Source: Flaccisagitta enflata
Taxonomy: Eukaryota > Chaetognatha > Sagittoidea > Aphragmophora
Assembly: GCA_965153355.1 (NCBI GenBank)
Contig: OZ231127.1
Location: 8,928,001 to 8,992,000, forward strand
Length of the DNA: 64,000 nucleotides
Direction of reading: 5' to 3'
Below the pieces are notes generated by a model, which was not told where the DNA came from, ran no database searches, and worked only from the letters and a program-made list of their open reading frames with translations. This document shows, piece after piece, positions 12,674 to 24,300 of the stretch. Each line of letters opens with the position of its first letter. Positions within the stretch are counted from its first letter, which is position 1. The translations under genes were made by a program, and so were the position numbers.

Positions 12674-13693
12674 GTCACGGAAACGCGGTTAAACAACAGT
12701 CATTCTATGGTTGAACAACAGAGTCAGACAACAGACATCAGGGTTCGATCCCCTTTGTACATAAAAGAGCTTACTAGTGACGGCCAACTAATTGGAGATT
12801 TCCTCCGATCGAATGTGTATAAAGATGGATAGACGGACTTGACAGACTGAGGAGCCGTCCGAATAAAGAGCCACGCGACCGACAAAGGGAGAGAGAATAG
12901 ACGTAGTTAAATGTACGAAGAGTCGGCGATTAAACTTTTCTTAAAACAACGTAGCAAGAGTGGAGGATTAACGTATCTAATGTACGAAGAGACTTCCTTA
13001 GACCGGTGGACGTACGCGATGGGCAGGGGCAGCCGTCGATGTGCAGCCCTGCTTACTTCTTTCTTCCTTTATCTGCGCGACAATATACGCTTTTCATTTT
13101 ATAACAACACGATTTAGGTTCTTCTTTCTTCCTTTGTTAAAGCAACGCTGAGAGAGAACAAACTTGAGGCTCTTCCGAGTTTGAAATAAAAGACGTTTTT
13201 CTTTGCGCCTTTATTTTCCTCTCTCTATCTCTCTCTCTTCACACGAGGGGCAATCAACAGTTTAAACTGCCGAGCTGAACCTTCTTCTTTCGATTTCGAG
13301 GGAAGTTAAACAGCCAGAGAGAGCTTAGAAACTTTTCTTCGTTTCTCCTCTTTTTCTCTCCCTCTCTCTCTTTGAAGGGAAAGGAAATTAACAGCTTGAG
13401 TGATCCTCTTCTTTTCTTCAGGGTAAGGCTTACGCCGTCGATGACGTAAGACCTTTTCTTCTCAGGATTAGAGAGCTAAGGTCACGATGACCCGATTGGA
13501 CTCTTAGGCCTGACGTTGATGTCAAGGCCCCTTTTTTTCCAGGGAAATTTGCGATAAGAAATCTTGACTTCTTGAAAATAAATGACGCTCCACTACTTGA
13601 TGGACGATATCATCGGCAGCATCCCCGGTTTCACATGACGTCGTCGTTGAGGACGGAGTTGACGGAGGAGGATGCAGACATCTTGTGTTTGAC
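12674..13693 (-). other. BEL/Pao 5-prime untranslated leader
   Basis: About 1.0 kb between the 5-prime LTR and gag. No long ORF. It contains CT-rich runs (about 13205-13400), a CCCCGATCG-like motif, and a GGGTTCGATCCCC string near 12740. That string resembles a tRNA T-arm but has no supporting cloverleaf. A tRNA-complementary primer site was not found by eye. Confidence 0.6.
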
Positions 13694-14181
13694 TGCTTGA
13701 GTAACTGGCTCCTTGAGGCTTGAGGCAAATAAGCAGGCATCGAGATATAACAAAATGAGGCTTTATTACATCACCATATGGAACGAATCGTCAAACTGAA
13801 GAAAGGGACAAAAGGAGGGAAAACATTAGGCCAATGCTAAGGGTGACAAAAGAGAAATACGACAAATATCATATCAACTTAATACTACAACGCTTCTTAC
13901 CACACTAGGACGATGCCGATGAACAGCTACTGAACAGACCGACTGCGCACTGGCATTTAAAGGATCTAAATAATCTACACTTTGACAGCTCTAACCAATG
14001 ACAGCTCACGGGTCACGCACAGCCACGATGACAGCCAATAGACAGCTAGAATGATAACATGCTTCACCTATGACGTCATAAGCCAATGAACGACAAGCGA
14101 CGGCAATGAACATTCACGAGGCAACGCTAATGAATCTCGATAGATGGCGGGCAGGTAAAAAGAACATCGGCTTATCATACA
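13694..14181 (-). repeat. BEL/Pao 5-prime LTR
   Basis: 488 bp, with three substitutions and one 3-bp insertion relative to 6006-6490. Its outer edge abuts the second copy of GGGCC at 14182-14186. Confidence 0.95.
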
Positions 14182-14186
14182 GGGCC

Positions 14187-14535
14187 TGTTTCTACACATG
14201 AAAATCACGATTTTAACAGGCCACTCAGTCACTTGCTATGTTCGTTCGCTCGCATCGCCCACTCAGCTAGCTCACTCTAAAGTACTTCAACTTGCTACGG
14301 TCGCTTGCTCCGCTCACAGGCTCGCTCCGCTCACAGGCTTGCCCCGCTCACGGGCTCGCTCTACTCACAGGCTCGCTCCGCTCACGGACTCGCTCCGCTC
14401 ACGGGCTCACTCCGCTCACGGGCTCGCTCCGCTCACGGGCTCACTCCGCTCACGGGCTCGCTCCGCTCACGGGCTCGCTCCACTCACGGGCTCGCTCCGC
14501 TCACGGTCTTGCTCCATTCACAGGTTGACTTGTTC
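14187..14535 (+). repeat. Dispersed GCTCGCTCC-rich repeat, copy 1
   Basis: It begins near TGTTTC and continues with ACAGGCCACTCAGTCACTTGC. It then expands into a 15-16-bp tandem array (GGCTCGCTCCGCTCAC-type, about 14310-14520). The same opening motif, TTTTAACGGGCCACTC, occurs at about 28860 and, reversed, at about 60085-60105. The BEL element inserted at the left edge of this copy. Frames across it are repetitive Arg/Ser/Leu translations. Confidence 0.8.
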
Positions 14536-14617
14536 ATTCTTAGAGTTGGTGTAAATTGGGGTTGGATGCCCCTGCCCACCCGTCCACAACGATATTGTCA
14601 CTCCGCGTTACTTGTTT
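14535..14617 (-). mobile_element. Hairpin-family 5-prime end fragment (AAGTAACG subfamily)
   Basis: Reverse orientation of the ACAAGTAACGCGGAGTGAC-type 5-prime end, followed by the GACGGGTGGGCAGGGGCATCC block. The (GGAC)n array and 3-prime hairpin are missing. Confidence 0.6.
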
Positions 14618-14753
14618 TTAGAGATCTGCACTCTGCCTTTTGTCAACATTTTCTGTCCTTCTGCCTTTCTCTTCTATCCGCATTTCCATTTGTCCGTCTC
14701 TGTCTGCAGCGCCTCATAAAAACTCGCGCAGATCGTGGCAAAAGATATGTTTA

Positions 14754-15157
14754 CAGACAGGACCCTAATAAGAGCGGAGGAGGGACCCAAAGTTTTAGCA
14801 TCACCCCCTACAGCTTACATGGCTCAAGCAATTTACTTAGTTGCTATGGTGGATTACACCTTGGGTGGATACAATTGGCGCCACCGTGGGGATTTTTGAA
14901 TTTCCACCTAGAACACCCCTAAATTTTCAAAATTCAAGAAAAAAATGGGTTAAATTTTTTGAGGGTCCAGAGGGTGATTTTGCAAAATCTAAGGGTGTTC
15001 TAGGTGGAAATTTAGAAATCGCCACGGTGGCGCCAATTGTATGCACCTAAGGTGTAAATCGCCACAGCAAGTGAGAGAAATGCTTGAGCCATTTGAGCTG
15101 TAGGGGGTGATGCTAAAACTTTGGGTCCCTCCTCCGCTCTTATTAGGGTCCCGTCTG
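14754..15157. mobile_element. Fold-back MITE with TA duplication (Tc1/mariner-like)
   Basis: A 404-bp palindromic element. Its arms are about 180 bp and highly similar. The left end CAGACAGGACCCTAATAAG matches the reverse complement of the right end (CAGACGGGACCCTAATAAG). Flanking dinucleotides are TA at 14752-14753 and 15158-15159. There is no transposase. Tc1/mariner assignment rests on TA duplication and a CAG start, and is inference. The two ~60-85-codon frames are the same palindrome read on both strands. Confidence 0.85.
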
Positions 15158-15159
15158 TA

Positions 15160-15620
15160 GTTGTCCGATGAATCGTTTTCTTTTTTTTTGGAAATATTTT
15201 GATAATGACCAATCCCAACATACATTTCTCTTACAGTCAAATGCGGAAAAGGGTTCAGTGAAGAAAAAAAACAATATCATCAATTTCCGAAAAAAGCAAG
15301 TCATCAAAGTCGCAGCATGCGCCTGCTGCTTACTTGTTATAGAACCTTGACATCATTAAAAAAAAAGTCTTTCATCATTATATATATCTTTAGCCATGTT
15401 TTATCCGTGCCGATTATATCTCTTTTATTTTTTTTCCCCGTGATCTTGTTGCCAAATGTAAGTCCATCTTCTTTGCCAATTACAAAACAAAACAACAACA
15501 ATAACAACCAAGGTTGCAATCACAGGTTTTACGCATTGTTTTTTTTTTTGTCACGGGCGGCTCTACACCTTGCCGTGTCTGACCCTCGGTCCCTCCGCCC
15601 GTAACATTATTTAATTGCAA
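15160..15620. other. No gene seen
   Basis: AT-rich sequence with homopolymer T and A runs and a small AACAACAATAACAACC patch. No supported coding frame. Confidence 0.4.
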
Positions 15621-16090
15621 GCGGTTTTTGGGGAGCGGCCCCGAGGGAAACGAAGTCCTGTAGAACACAGGGGGACTTTTGTTCATTCGTATGTTCGTGT
15701 GTTTATTTGTTTGTCCCCCTCCCCGGCCCTCTCAGGCTTGAAATCTGCCCTCCCAGGCCTGAATTCTGCCCTCAAAGGCCTTGAATCTTCCCTCTCAGGC
15801 CTGTAATCTGCACTCTCAGGACATTAATCTGCGCTCTCAGATTCGAAACCTGGGAGGACAGATTTGAGAGGGTAGATTTCAGGCCTGAGCGGAAAGATTT
15901 CAGACCTGAGAGGGCCGGGGGGGGGGGGGACAGAAGGATGAACAAACGAAAGTCCCCCTGTGTTCTACAGGAATTTGTCCCCTTTGGGACCGCTACCCTG
16001 CTTCCCTTCATTCCGATTGACTGATTCACAACCATGCAAAGCAGAGTAACGGGTATCGCTGACCACATATTGCCCTTAGGCGACTGGTTG
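15621..16090. repeat. Inverted-arm repeat with CTGTAGAACACAG hairpins and CAGGCCTGAAATCTGCC core
   Basis: The left arm (about 15635-15690) has GAGCGGCCCCGAGGG, GTCCTGTAGAACACAGGGGG and TTCATTCGT. The right arm is its reverse complement (15935-16000) and continues with GGTATCGCTGACCACATATTGCCC to 16080. The core is a minisatellite of CAGGCCTGAAATCTGCCCTC-type units whose orientation flips in the middle. The two arms plus core would fold into a long hairpin. Confidence 0.75.
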
Positions 16091-16194
16091 CATTACTGCC
16101 CCTGCCCAACTGTCCGCCACACCGCGCTGGTGCCGTATATCCAGCCTTGTTTCAACTGACTTTTGGTTTTACGGCAGCCAAAGAGACAGAGAGA

Positions 16195-16251
16195 GTGATA
16201 TTGCAAGAGAAAGCGAAAAAAAGAAAGATGAAATAGAAAAAGAAAAAGAAA

Positions 16252-16326
<75 letters not shown>

Positions 16327-16597
16327 CGAAAGAAAGATCGAAAGAAAGATCGAAAGAAAGAAAGATCGAAAGATGCAAAGATACAAAGAAAGATCGAACA
16401 AATAAATGAATGAACGAATGAACGAACGAACGAGCGAACGAGCAAACAAACAAACGAACGAACAAACGAATAAAAAAACACAGGAAAGAAAGAAAGAAAG
16501 AAAGCAAGAAAGCAAGAAAGCAAGAAAGCAAGAAAGCAAGAAAGAAAGAAAGAAAGAAAGAAAGAAAAAAAGATCGAAAGAAAGATCGGAAGATCGA

Positions 16598-16670
<73 letters not shown>

Positions 16671-16800
16671 CGAAAGAGAGAAAAGAAAAAAGAAAAAAAG
16701 ATAGAGAAAGATCAAAAGAGAGAAAAAACATTGAAAGAGAGAAAAAGATTGAAAGAAAAAAAAGAAAGAAAGACAGAAAGAAAGAAAGAAACATCGAGTG
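16195..16800. repeat. (AAAG)n tract with AAAGATCG variants
   Basis: About 600 bp of AAAG units with internal AAAGATCG, AACGAACG and GCAAGAAA variants. Apparent proteins are repeat translations. Confidence 0.95.
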
Positions 16801-17970
16801 ACTCAGGCAGACCTACCGACAATAAGCGAGACCAAAAACAGAAAACAGTAAAAAAAAAAACATGTAGGGAAACTTTGCCATAACATGCGTCCTTTCGCCT
16901 TACAGAGAACCTAAAGAAAATTCGACGATCTAATGTGTATTCTACTTTCGCCTATGTCATATAGAGATTTCTATTATTGCCAATATAATGAATGGGAAGA
17001 AATGAATAGAGGGGACGAACGTTTCATATCCATTGCAGGTGGATCTCCGTTACACTTGGGTCTGTTATAGCGGGGTGTAACTGTACAGTGTACCGAGAGG
17101 GTGGTGGGAAGCTCGCAAGCAGTGACTGCATTTATTTACAGGTCTCTGACTGATGACACAGTCGGCTCGATGCTTAGGAGAAAAGAGACTGTCAGTCTGT
17201 CATTTTAGCTGGGACAAATCAGTCAATTGGTAATCAGTCAATTTTTGCAACAAGCAATCAGTGTAATCTGTATATCTCTGCATTGATTACGGTGATGCCA
17301 ACATGCGTTGGTTTAGTGTCCGAACTCACTCTTCAGAGAGTAAATCACAGCTGGCAAAGGGTGATTGGCTTCGGAAACAGTAACATTTTTTTGATTTATA
17401 AAGATTGTGTTACCACGTACAATGTCAGTACCCTCAACAGAGTGGTGGTATGATAGCCGATTTGAGATTGCTAGATCTCAGGTTCAAACCCATTATGGGC
17501 CCTGTCTTTTTTTCTTCAAGACAATCGAGCTCTCTCTGATTTTTTGTGTTGTAGCTGCAAACTACCGTTGATTTTTTTTTATATCAACTCATCTTAGAAA
17601 ATATGAAATGGGCACAGCGTTGAAATCAGTGACCGCTCATTTACTCACTGAATTTTGGTTGCAAAATATGAGGGGTATGTTTATCGTGGCCTTAAGAAAA
17701 CCTATTGAAATCAGTGACCATTGAAAAGAACTTGAAAAAATCTTCAAAATGGCGCCAAGCAGAGCTCAGTAGCTCAATTTGTTTAGATTTGAGAGATAAA
17801 AGAGTGAAAACGTTTACTTCAACAAAAAGCAGAAAATATGCAAAAAATGAGAGGAAAAAATTGACCTGTTTATTTTCACTTTTTCTTGGCTTATCATGAT
17901 ACAATCATATAACAGTCGGTGACCATTGGAAAGAGCTTCAAAAAATCTGCTTAATGGCGCCAAGCAGATT
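16801..17970. other. Low-complexity and diverged repeat sequence, no gene
   Basis: Around 17035-17100 the sequence TTATAGCGGGGTGTAACTGTACAG resembles the end of a pogo-like MITE. Around 17700-17960 two related stretches each contain CAGTGACCATTG and AAATGGCGCCAAGCAG or AATGGCGCCAAGCAG (near 17712/17747 and 17920/17953). A GGTTCAAACCC string at ~17490 is discussed under rejected observations. No coding frame is convincing. Confidence 0.45.
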
Positions 17971-18264
17971 TTTAGTCGCGTGCTACGCGACTCTACAACC
18001 CGCTTTGTCGGTCCGTCCGTCCGTCCGTCCCTCCATCCGTCCATCTGTCCGTCTGTCCGTCCGTCCGTCCGTCCGTCCGTCCGTCCGTCCGTCCGTCCGT
18101 CCGTCCGTCCGTCCGTCCGTCCGTCCGTTGGTCCGTCACACTTTACTTTTTTTTTTTTGCGGTCTTTGGCCTCACTGCTCCTGCCCAAATGATAGAGAGG
18201 CCTTAAATATGGCCTCTGCCCACCCGCACGCGATTTGGGTAGCCGTGTATCCGGCCTTGTTTTA
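17971..18264 (-). mobile_element. Hairpin-ended (GGAC)n element, full-length copy
   Basis: On the minus strand it starts ACAAGGCCGGATACACGGC and continues AAATCGCGTGCGGGTGGGC. It then has GTAAAGTGTGACGG, a (GGAC)n array of about 120 bp, and the 3-prime hairpin AGTCGCGT-AGC-ACGCGACT followed by AAAAA. The stem word TCGCGTGC is already present near the 5-prime end, as a subterminal repeat. Confidence 0.85.
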
Positions 18265-18577
18265 GTTCAAACCACTTAGAGTTTTTATCAAAATGAATAT
18301 TCCTTGATCTGAAAGCGCTAAAGACAAAAATTGTAGAAAAAATCAAAGGAGTCAAAGACTAGTTGAATGAAATTGTTCAAAAATCCTTCATCTATGTATG
18401 CCAAAATGATTACAAATGATATTTGGTAGCAAAAAAGCCTTAACTAACTAATTGTAAAGAAAAATCGAATTTTGTACAGGAAATTACAGCAATAAAAGAT
18501 TATACTGTTTTACTTGGACTTTTTTTTGGCCAAGATGGTATTTAATCGTCTGTCATGGACTTTTCACCATCACCCAC
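18265..18577. other. No gene seen
   Basis: AT-rich sequence without recognisable ORF, RNA or transposon end. Confidence 0.4.
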
Positions 18578-19087
18578 ACCTTCCGTGTTAGGGGTGGGTT
18601 TAGGGTTAGAGGCACAGGTGAGCTTAGGGTTGTGCTTTAGTGAAGGGGTAGGTGTGGGATTCGGGGTAGGGGTGGGTTCAGCGGTGGGGGTGAATTTACA
18701 GTTAGGGATAGGGGTGAGTTAGTGGTAGGGGTAGATTTGGGGAAGGAGTGAATTTAGGGGTAGGGGTGGGTATAGGAATAGGAGAAGGGATGGTTTTAGG
18801 GTTAAAGGTGGTTTTAGGGTAAGGGATGGGTTTAGGGTAAGGGACGGGTGAAGGGTTACGGGTGTTTAGGGTTAGAGTAGGGGTAGATCTAGGGGTGGTT
18901 TTAGGGTTAGAGGTGATTTCAGGGGTAGGTGTGGGGTTAGGGGTGGGTTTAGGGTCAGGGGTGGGTGTAGGGTAAGAAGTGGGTGTTGGGTTGGAGGTAG
19001 GTTCAGGGTTTAGGTTGAGGGTGGGTTTAGGGTTAGGGCTAGGTGTCGATTCGGGGGGTCAAGGGGGGTTTGAGGGAGGGTGAGGGG

Positions 19088-19469
19088 CAGGCCTGATTTT
19101 AGAGCGAGCCCGTGAGCCCGATGCTCTCTATTTTGCTCTTGGGCTCACTTGTTTTGCAAGCTCTGAGCCCGGCGGGCTCTCTCTCATTAGGACGGATTCA
19201 TATCGCTCAAGCTGATTGAGTAAAATATTTGGGAAATCATCAGGTCTTGAGTCGCTATTCGATTTTTTCACACATCAAATTATCGTAGTAGTGACTAGTT
19301 TATCATTACATCATAAAACCAGTGTCTGTTGTTGCAAATATAGGCTGATATGATGGTAAAATTTGGCTCAACGTTTTTACCGGGCTCATGAATTTCCTGT
19401 CGGGCTATGTCAAATTGTGGGGAGCGAGCCCGACTGGCCCAGTCAAAAAATTCATTAAAATCAGGCCTG
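19088..19469. mobile_element. hAT-type MITE, 382 bp
   Basis: A perfect 14-bp terminal inverted repeat, CAGGCCTGATTTTA at the left and its reverse complement at the right. It is flanked by the perfect 8-bp duplication GTGAGGGG (19080-19087 and 19470-19477). The interior is rich in GAGCCCG words and has no coding frame. The 8-bp duplication and CAG start fit hAT. Confidence 0.92.
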
Positions 19470-19483
19470 GTGAGGGGTAGGGG

Positions 19484-19707
19484 CAGGGGCGTAGGACAAG
19501 GGCATACCGGGCATGCCATGGCATGCCCTGTTGTCGGGACACTAAAGTTGTCGGGACACCAATCTCTTCAAAAAAAAAAAAAAAAAAAAAGAAGGGAGAA
19601 AGAAGGAGAAGGAGTAAGAATAAGAAGGAAAGGAAGAAGAAGAAGAAAAAGAAGAAGGAAAAATTAAAGAAAATGAAAAAAGAAGAAAGAAAATAAAATG
19701 CAGACCA

Positions 19708-19772
<65 letters not shown>

Positions 19773-20479
19773 GAGAAACAGACAGACAGAGACAGACAGG
19801 CAGACAAACAGAGGAATTTGAATTAATAAGTTGAAAGAAAAAAATGTTTACAAAGATTGGAAGTGAAAGGAGAAAGAAAGAGAAAAAAAGAGCAAAAAAA
19901 AGACAGTACAACACAGACACAAAGGTCACAAATTTTTTTGAAAAAAATCAAATGGATGCTATGATTGATAAATTTGCTAAAAAAACTTCTTTGTCACAAA
20001 TTTTTGTCCATGGATTTATATGATTTCCCCCTGGGATTTTTAGTGCCACTCAAATCAAATATTTCTCCCTATCAACCCCTTTTGCAACAATATTTTAGTT
20101 AAACTAGTATAAAATTGTGTTATAGTACTGCCATCATTTTTGTTTTTCTACTCATCTATTTCCTTCCCCATTTCCAAACCCCTTGATTATCCCCTCAACT
20201 GGGGAGTGGGGGGACAACTATATTGTAAGACCAGTAATTCAATCATTTCAGAAATTGTCATGAAATTTTTCATTAAAAAAATTCATGAAGCAACCAAAGT
20301 TGCTAAAAATGTTTTATCACTAAACACAATTCATTAAGCAAGCAAATGTATAACAATAATTACTCTTTTTACAGTTTATGACCCTAAAACCACAAGCTAT
20401 TTTCTGTTGGGACACTAAATTTGTCGGACGCTAATTAGGGGGTGGCATGCCCTAAAAATTCAACTCTCCTACGCCTCTG
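19484..20479. mobile_element. hAT-type non-autonomous element, copy 1 (996 bp)
   Basis: The termini CAGGGGCGTAGGA and TCCTACGCCTCTG form a 13-bp inverted repeat with one mismatch. The flanking 8-bp duplication GGTAGGGG is perfect (19476-19483 and 20480-20487) and was taken from the telomere-like array. The interior has a GAA-rich stretch, a (GA)n tract of ~62 bp (19709-19771) and AT-rich sequence. A 65-codon frame (20140-20337) is conserved in copy 2 but has no recognisable domain and I do not call it a gene. Confidence 0.95.
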
Positions 20480-20550
20480 GGTAGGGGTGAGTGTTGATGC
20501 TGGGGTTGGGGGTGGGTAAAGGGTTAGGGGAAGGGCCCACCGTAGGGGTG

Positions 20551-20739
20551 AGGAGCTCAATTGAAGCCATTATACCCCGCTAAAACGGATCCGAGAGTAA
20601 CGCAAGTCCTTGTGTAATGACCAAAAGCATTTTTATGTCAATTCATTTTACTTTCTATATTGGCAAAAACAGAAATCCACGTATAATGGATACCATTTGT
20701 TGGTCCCTCAACATCCGTTATTACGGGGTTCAACTGAAG
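20551..20739. mobile_element. Possible pogo/Tigger-like MITE
   Basis: The left end has CAATTGAAGCCATTATACCCCG. The right end, read in reverse, starts CAGTTGAACCCCGTAATAACG. This matches the style of pogo/Tigger terminal repeats, but the inverted repeat is imperfect and I could not define the TA duplication with certainty. Confidence 0.4.
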
Positions 20740-21394
20740 GTGTAAAGAGCAAGCCCTTACAACGATAAAGCATTACAAAAGGATTATTTATTTTCGTCAC
20801 CATATACCTTTATCAGTCTCTGTGTCGTGTGATAAAGACCAAGTTGATCAACAAATCGATACCTATAACTGTTGCATTATTTGTGATTGAATAAAGATCT
20901 TCAATGGTGGGAAAAATGGGAATGGGACAATTACCCCCTTTGTATGTTCTCATTACAATTAACCTTAAAAAGATTGGCAACCTTAGATAGCTCTTTTCAA
21001 ATTGGTTGGGAATGGCATGCGATAGACAATAAGATGTGCAGTTTCTCTAGTGTGTAAGTCGTAAGTGGCAGTGTCAATTTGACTAGGAAACTAATTGGCA
21101 AAACTCTACGTGTTTCCATCTCCAAATTAGGAGATTTGAGTCGTAATGTATGTAAAGAACAAACGATTAACTCAAAAGACTCAATAGATAAAGACAAGCT
21201 CAATACGCAATGGATAAAGACAATTAAACTCAATAGATAAAGACAATTAAACTCAATAGTGATTGATTCCATAGACTTACATAACCTAATGGCCTTAGTT
21301 GACTCTAAAGACTAATTTGGACACAACAGGCTTCATTGACTTGATTTGAATGGCTGAAAAAGACGTTATATATGCATGTCATGTCATACAATAT
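20740..21394. other. No gene seen
   Basis: AT-rich, containing a short tandem run of CAATAGATAAAGACAA units (about 21180-21250). No supported coding sequence. Confidence 0.4.
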
Positions 21395-22790
<1,396 letters not shown>

Positions 22791-22829
22791 GATCTCAGGT
22801 TTGACTCAAATGACATAAATAGTCAACAA

Positions 22830-23035
22830 GACCTTGATAACTTTATGTATCTTCCGTGGGATTTGGGCCTTAAGGCTAGGATCTGGGTCTTGAGGTCGGG
22901 ATGTGGGCCTGGAGACTGGGATTTGGGCCTCGAGGCGGGAGGGGGGAGGGGATACGAAGAAGGAGGAGAAGAAGGAGAAATTTCTGCATATGTGAAAGCA
23001 TAGGTCATCGACCCCTTTGGGGCCGCTGCCCAAAA
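22830..23035. repeat. Half of an inverted-arm repeat: GGGATTTGGGCCT core with CATAGGTCATCGACC arm
   Basis: Several units of the GAGGCTGGGATTTGGGCCTT type are followed by GTGAAAGCATAGGTCATCG, ACCCCTTTGGGGCCGCTGCCC. This right arm matches 46600-46641. The left arm is absent, and it passes directly into a (GGAC)n hairpin end. Confidence 0.6.
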
Positions 23036-23115
23036 AGGGGACCGACCAACCGACCGACGGACCGACCTATGGACCGACATAGCGGGGTGTAAAGTCGCGT
23101 GGCACGCAACTAAAA
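23036..23115 (+). mobile_element. Hairpin-family 3-prime fragment
   Basis: GACCGACC-type array followed by AAAGTCGCGTGGCACGCAACTAAAA. The stem has one C/A mismatch. No 5-prime end; it is fused to the preceding inverted-arm repeat. Confidence 0.6.
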
Positions 23116-23245
23116 CAGGTCGCCCAAGGGCAATATGTGGTCAGCGATACCCGTTACCCTGCTTTGCATGATTGTGAATTGGAGTGAAGGGAACCAGGGC
23201 AGCGGCCCCGAAGGGGACGAAGTCCTGTAGAACACAGGGGAGATT
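23113..23245 (+). repeat. Left arm of GGTCAGCGATACCCG inverted-arm repeat
   Basis: CAGGTCGCCCAAGGGCAATA, then GTGGTCAGCGATACCCG, GCAGCGGCCCCGAAGGGG and the hairpin CCTGTAGAACACAGG. The core and the right arm are missing. Confidence 0.65.
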
Positions 23246-24111
23246 AAGATTAAGATTAAGAACTTTTTCTTTTTGATTCTCAAAGGTTAAAAACTGGGCT
23301 TTTCAATAGTGCAAAACATTTATCTTGAAATCAAGGAAAAAATGGTTAAAATGGTTATTTTAAAGTGCGTCTTTTTTTTTGATTCGCGTGGTATATCAAT
23401 AAATGGACCCAAAATTGTGATCTTGGTCCCAAAGCAAAGGAAACAAACGTCAGGCACTTCCCCACTAGAAACAACTTTCAGATTTTAAATATCATGAGTA
23501 GTTTGAGAGAAATTAGCTGTTACTTGTTCACCCTGTAGCAAATTGGAAAAAAACATAGTGCTTCATGTTTATATTATCCATGTTGTTATCTTCCAAGTTA
23601 TGAAACTTGTTGTCCTTTTTACATCGACAGCCGGCGTTAATAGTGATAATCTGTTGATTTTAATTTTCTGAGTCATGGTCAGGCGCTTTTTTTCCTCAGG
23701 GACCATCATGTGCTGATAAAAAATGTCCATCAATCTTTATTCCATTTGTATAAAGGTCTCATGGCTCTAAGATAGTGACTGCATAATTTTGATTTCTTTA
23801 CCGCTTTGTTCCGGATCACATCTGGTCTTCAAAAACTGGTGAAAATTCTACAATCAGGTTTGTTTCTTTTGAAATTGACACTCGTTTAGGCTTAACAACA
23901 TTTCAAAGTGATTCACTGCAAAAAGACCTCTCAGTAAAGGCGGCTCTGGCAGTAAGAGAAAAGTCATAAATACGGGCTTTTGGAATTGTTTGTGATTGTG
24001 TTGTCTGATGCATTTCTGTCTCTATCTGAATCTTTTTTCTCTTTGTTCCTCTCTCTGTATGTCTGTTTCTTTCTTATTTCACTCCCTCCTCTCTGTCTGT
24101 TTTTCTGTCTG

Positions 24112-24115
<4 letters not shown>
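23246..24115. other. No gene seen
   Basis: AT-rich sequence of mixed composition. No motif-bearing frame. A tandem GATTAAGATTAAG run occurs just after 23245. Confidence 0.4.
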
Positions 24116-24118
<3 letters not shown>

Positions 24119-24166
<48 letters not shown>

Positions 24167-24300
24167 GGCCAATTTAATCATTTAAGTCTTTCAAAGTCAT
24201 TTTAAGTCATTTCAGGTCATCTTGAGTCATTTGAAGTCAATTTAAGTCATCTCAAGTTATTCATGTCCCGCACTCAACTTTTAGGTGTTGGCCTTGTTTT
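24119..24300 (-). repeat. (CT)n tract, GTCATTTTAA array and hairpin-family end
   Basis: (CT)n at 24126-24162 is followed by a 10-11-bp minisatellite (AAGTCATTTT-type, 24178-24258), then GTTGGCCTTGTTTTTAG. The last is the reverse of the ACAAGGCCAACACC 5-prime end of the hairpin family. The 3-prime hairpin is not present. Confidence 0.55.

Larger units (their letters stand above)
6006..14181 (-). mobile_element. BEL/Pao LTR retrotransposon, nearly complete
   Basis: An 8,176-bp element on the minus strand. Both LTRs are present (6006-6490 and 13694-14181). LTR ends read TG...CA, and the insertion is flanked by the perfect 5-bp duplication GGGCC (6001-6005 and 14182-14186). The purine-rich AGGTGGGGG lies against the 3-prime LTR (6491-6499). 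I could not recognise a primer-binding site next to the 5-prime LTR. The domain order gag, CCHC knuckles, aspartic protease, RT, RNase H, integrase identifies BEL/Pao. There is no envelope-like frame. The LTRs differ by only three substitutions and one 3-bp indel, so insertion was recent. Two frame breaks (near 11672 and at 8971-8990) probably make this copy non-autonomous as read. Confidence 0.95.
18578..20560. repeat. Degenerate TTAGGG-like interstitial array, interrupted
   Basis: GGGTTTAGGGTTAGGGGTGGG-type words run from about 18578 to 19087. They resume at 19470-19483 and again at 20480-20545 after two inserted elements. The G-rich strand is always the plus strand. The motif resembles the animal telomere repeat TTAGGG but is strongly diverged and mixed with GGGGTGGG. 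Confidence 0.7.

Noticed and set aside
12735-12765. GGGTTCGATCCCC string as tRNA T-arm or BEL primer site
   Set aside because: It lies about 940 bp from the 5-prime LTR, where a primer site should be adjacent, and no cloverleaf forms around it.
14198-14922. Arg/Ser/Ala-rich 118-205-codon frames
   Set aside because: They run through the GCTCGCTCC tandem array and the palindromic MITE. No conserved domain.
17430-17515. Possible tRNA or tRNA-derived SINE (GGTTCAAACCC box-B-like string)
   Set aside because: The anticodon-like stem leaves an eight-base loop, acceptor arms do not pair, and no second copy was seen in the window. Evidence is too weak to call.
20140-20337. 65-codon frame conserved between two hAT copies
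   Set aside because: Conservation is explained by the near identity of the two transposon copies. No transposase motif and too short.
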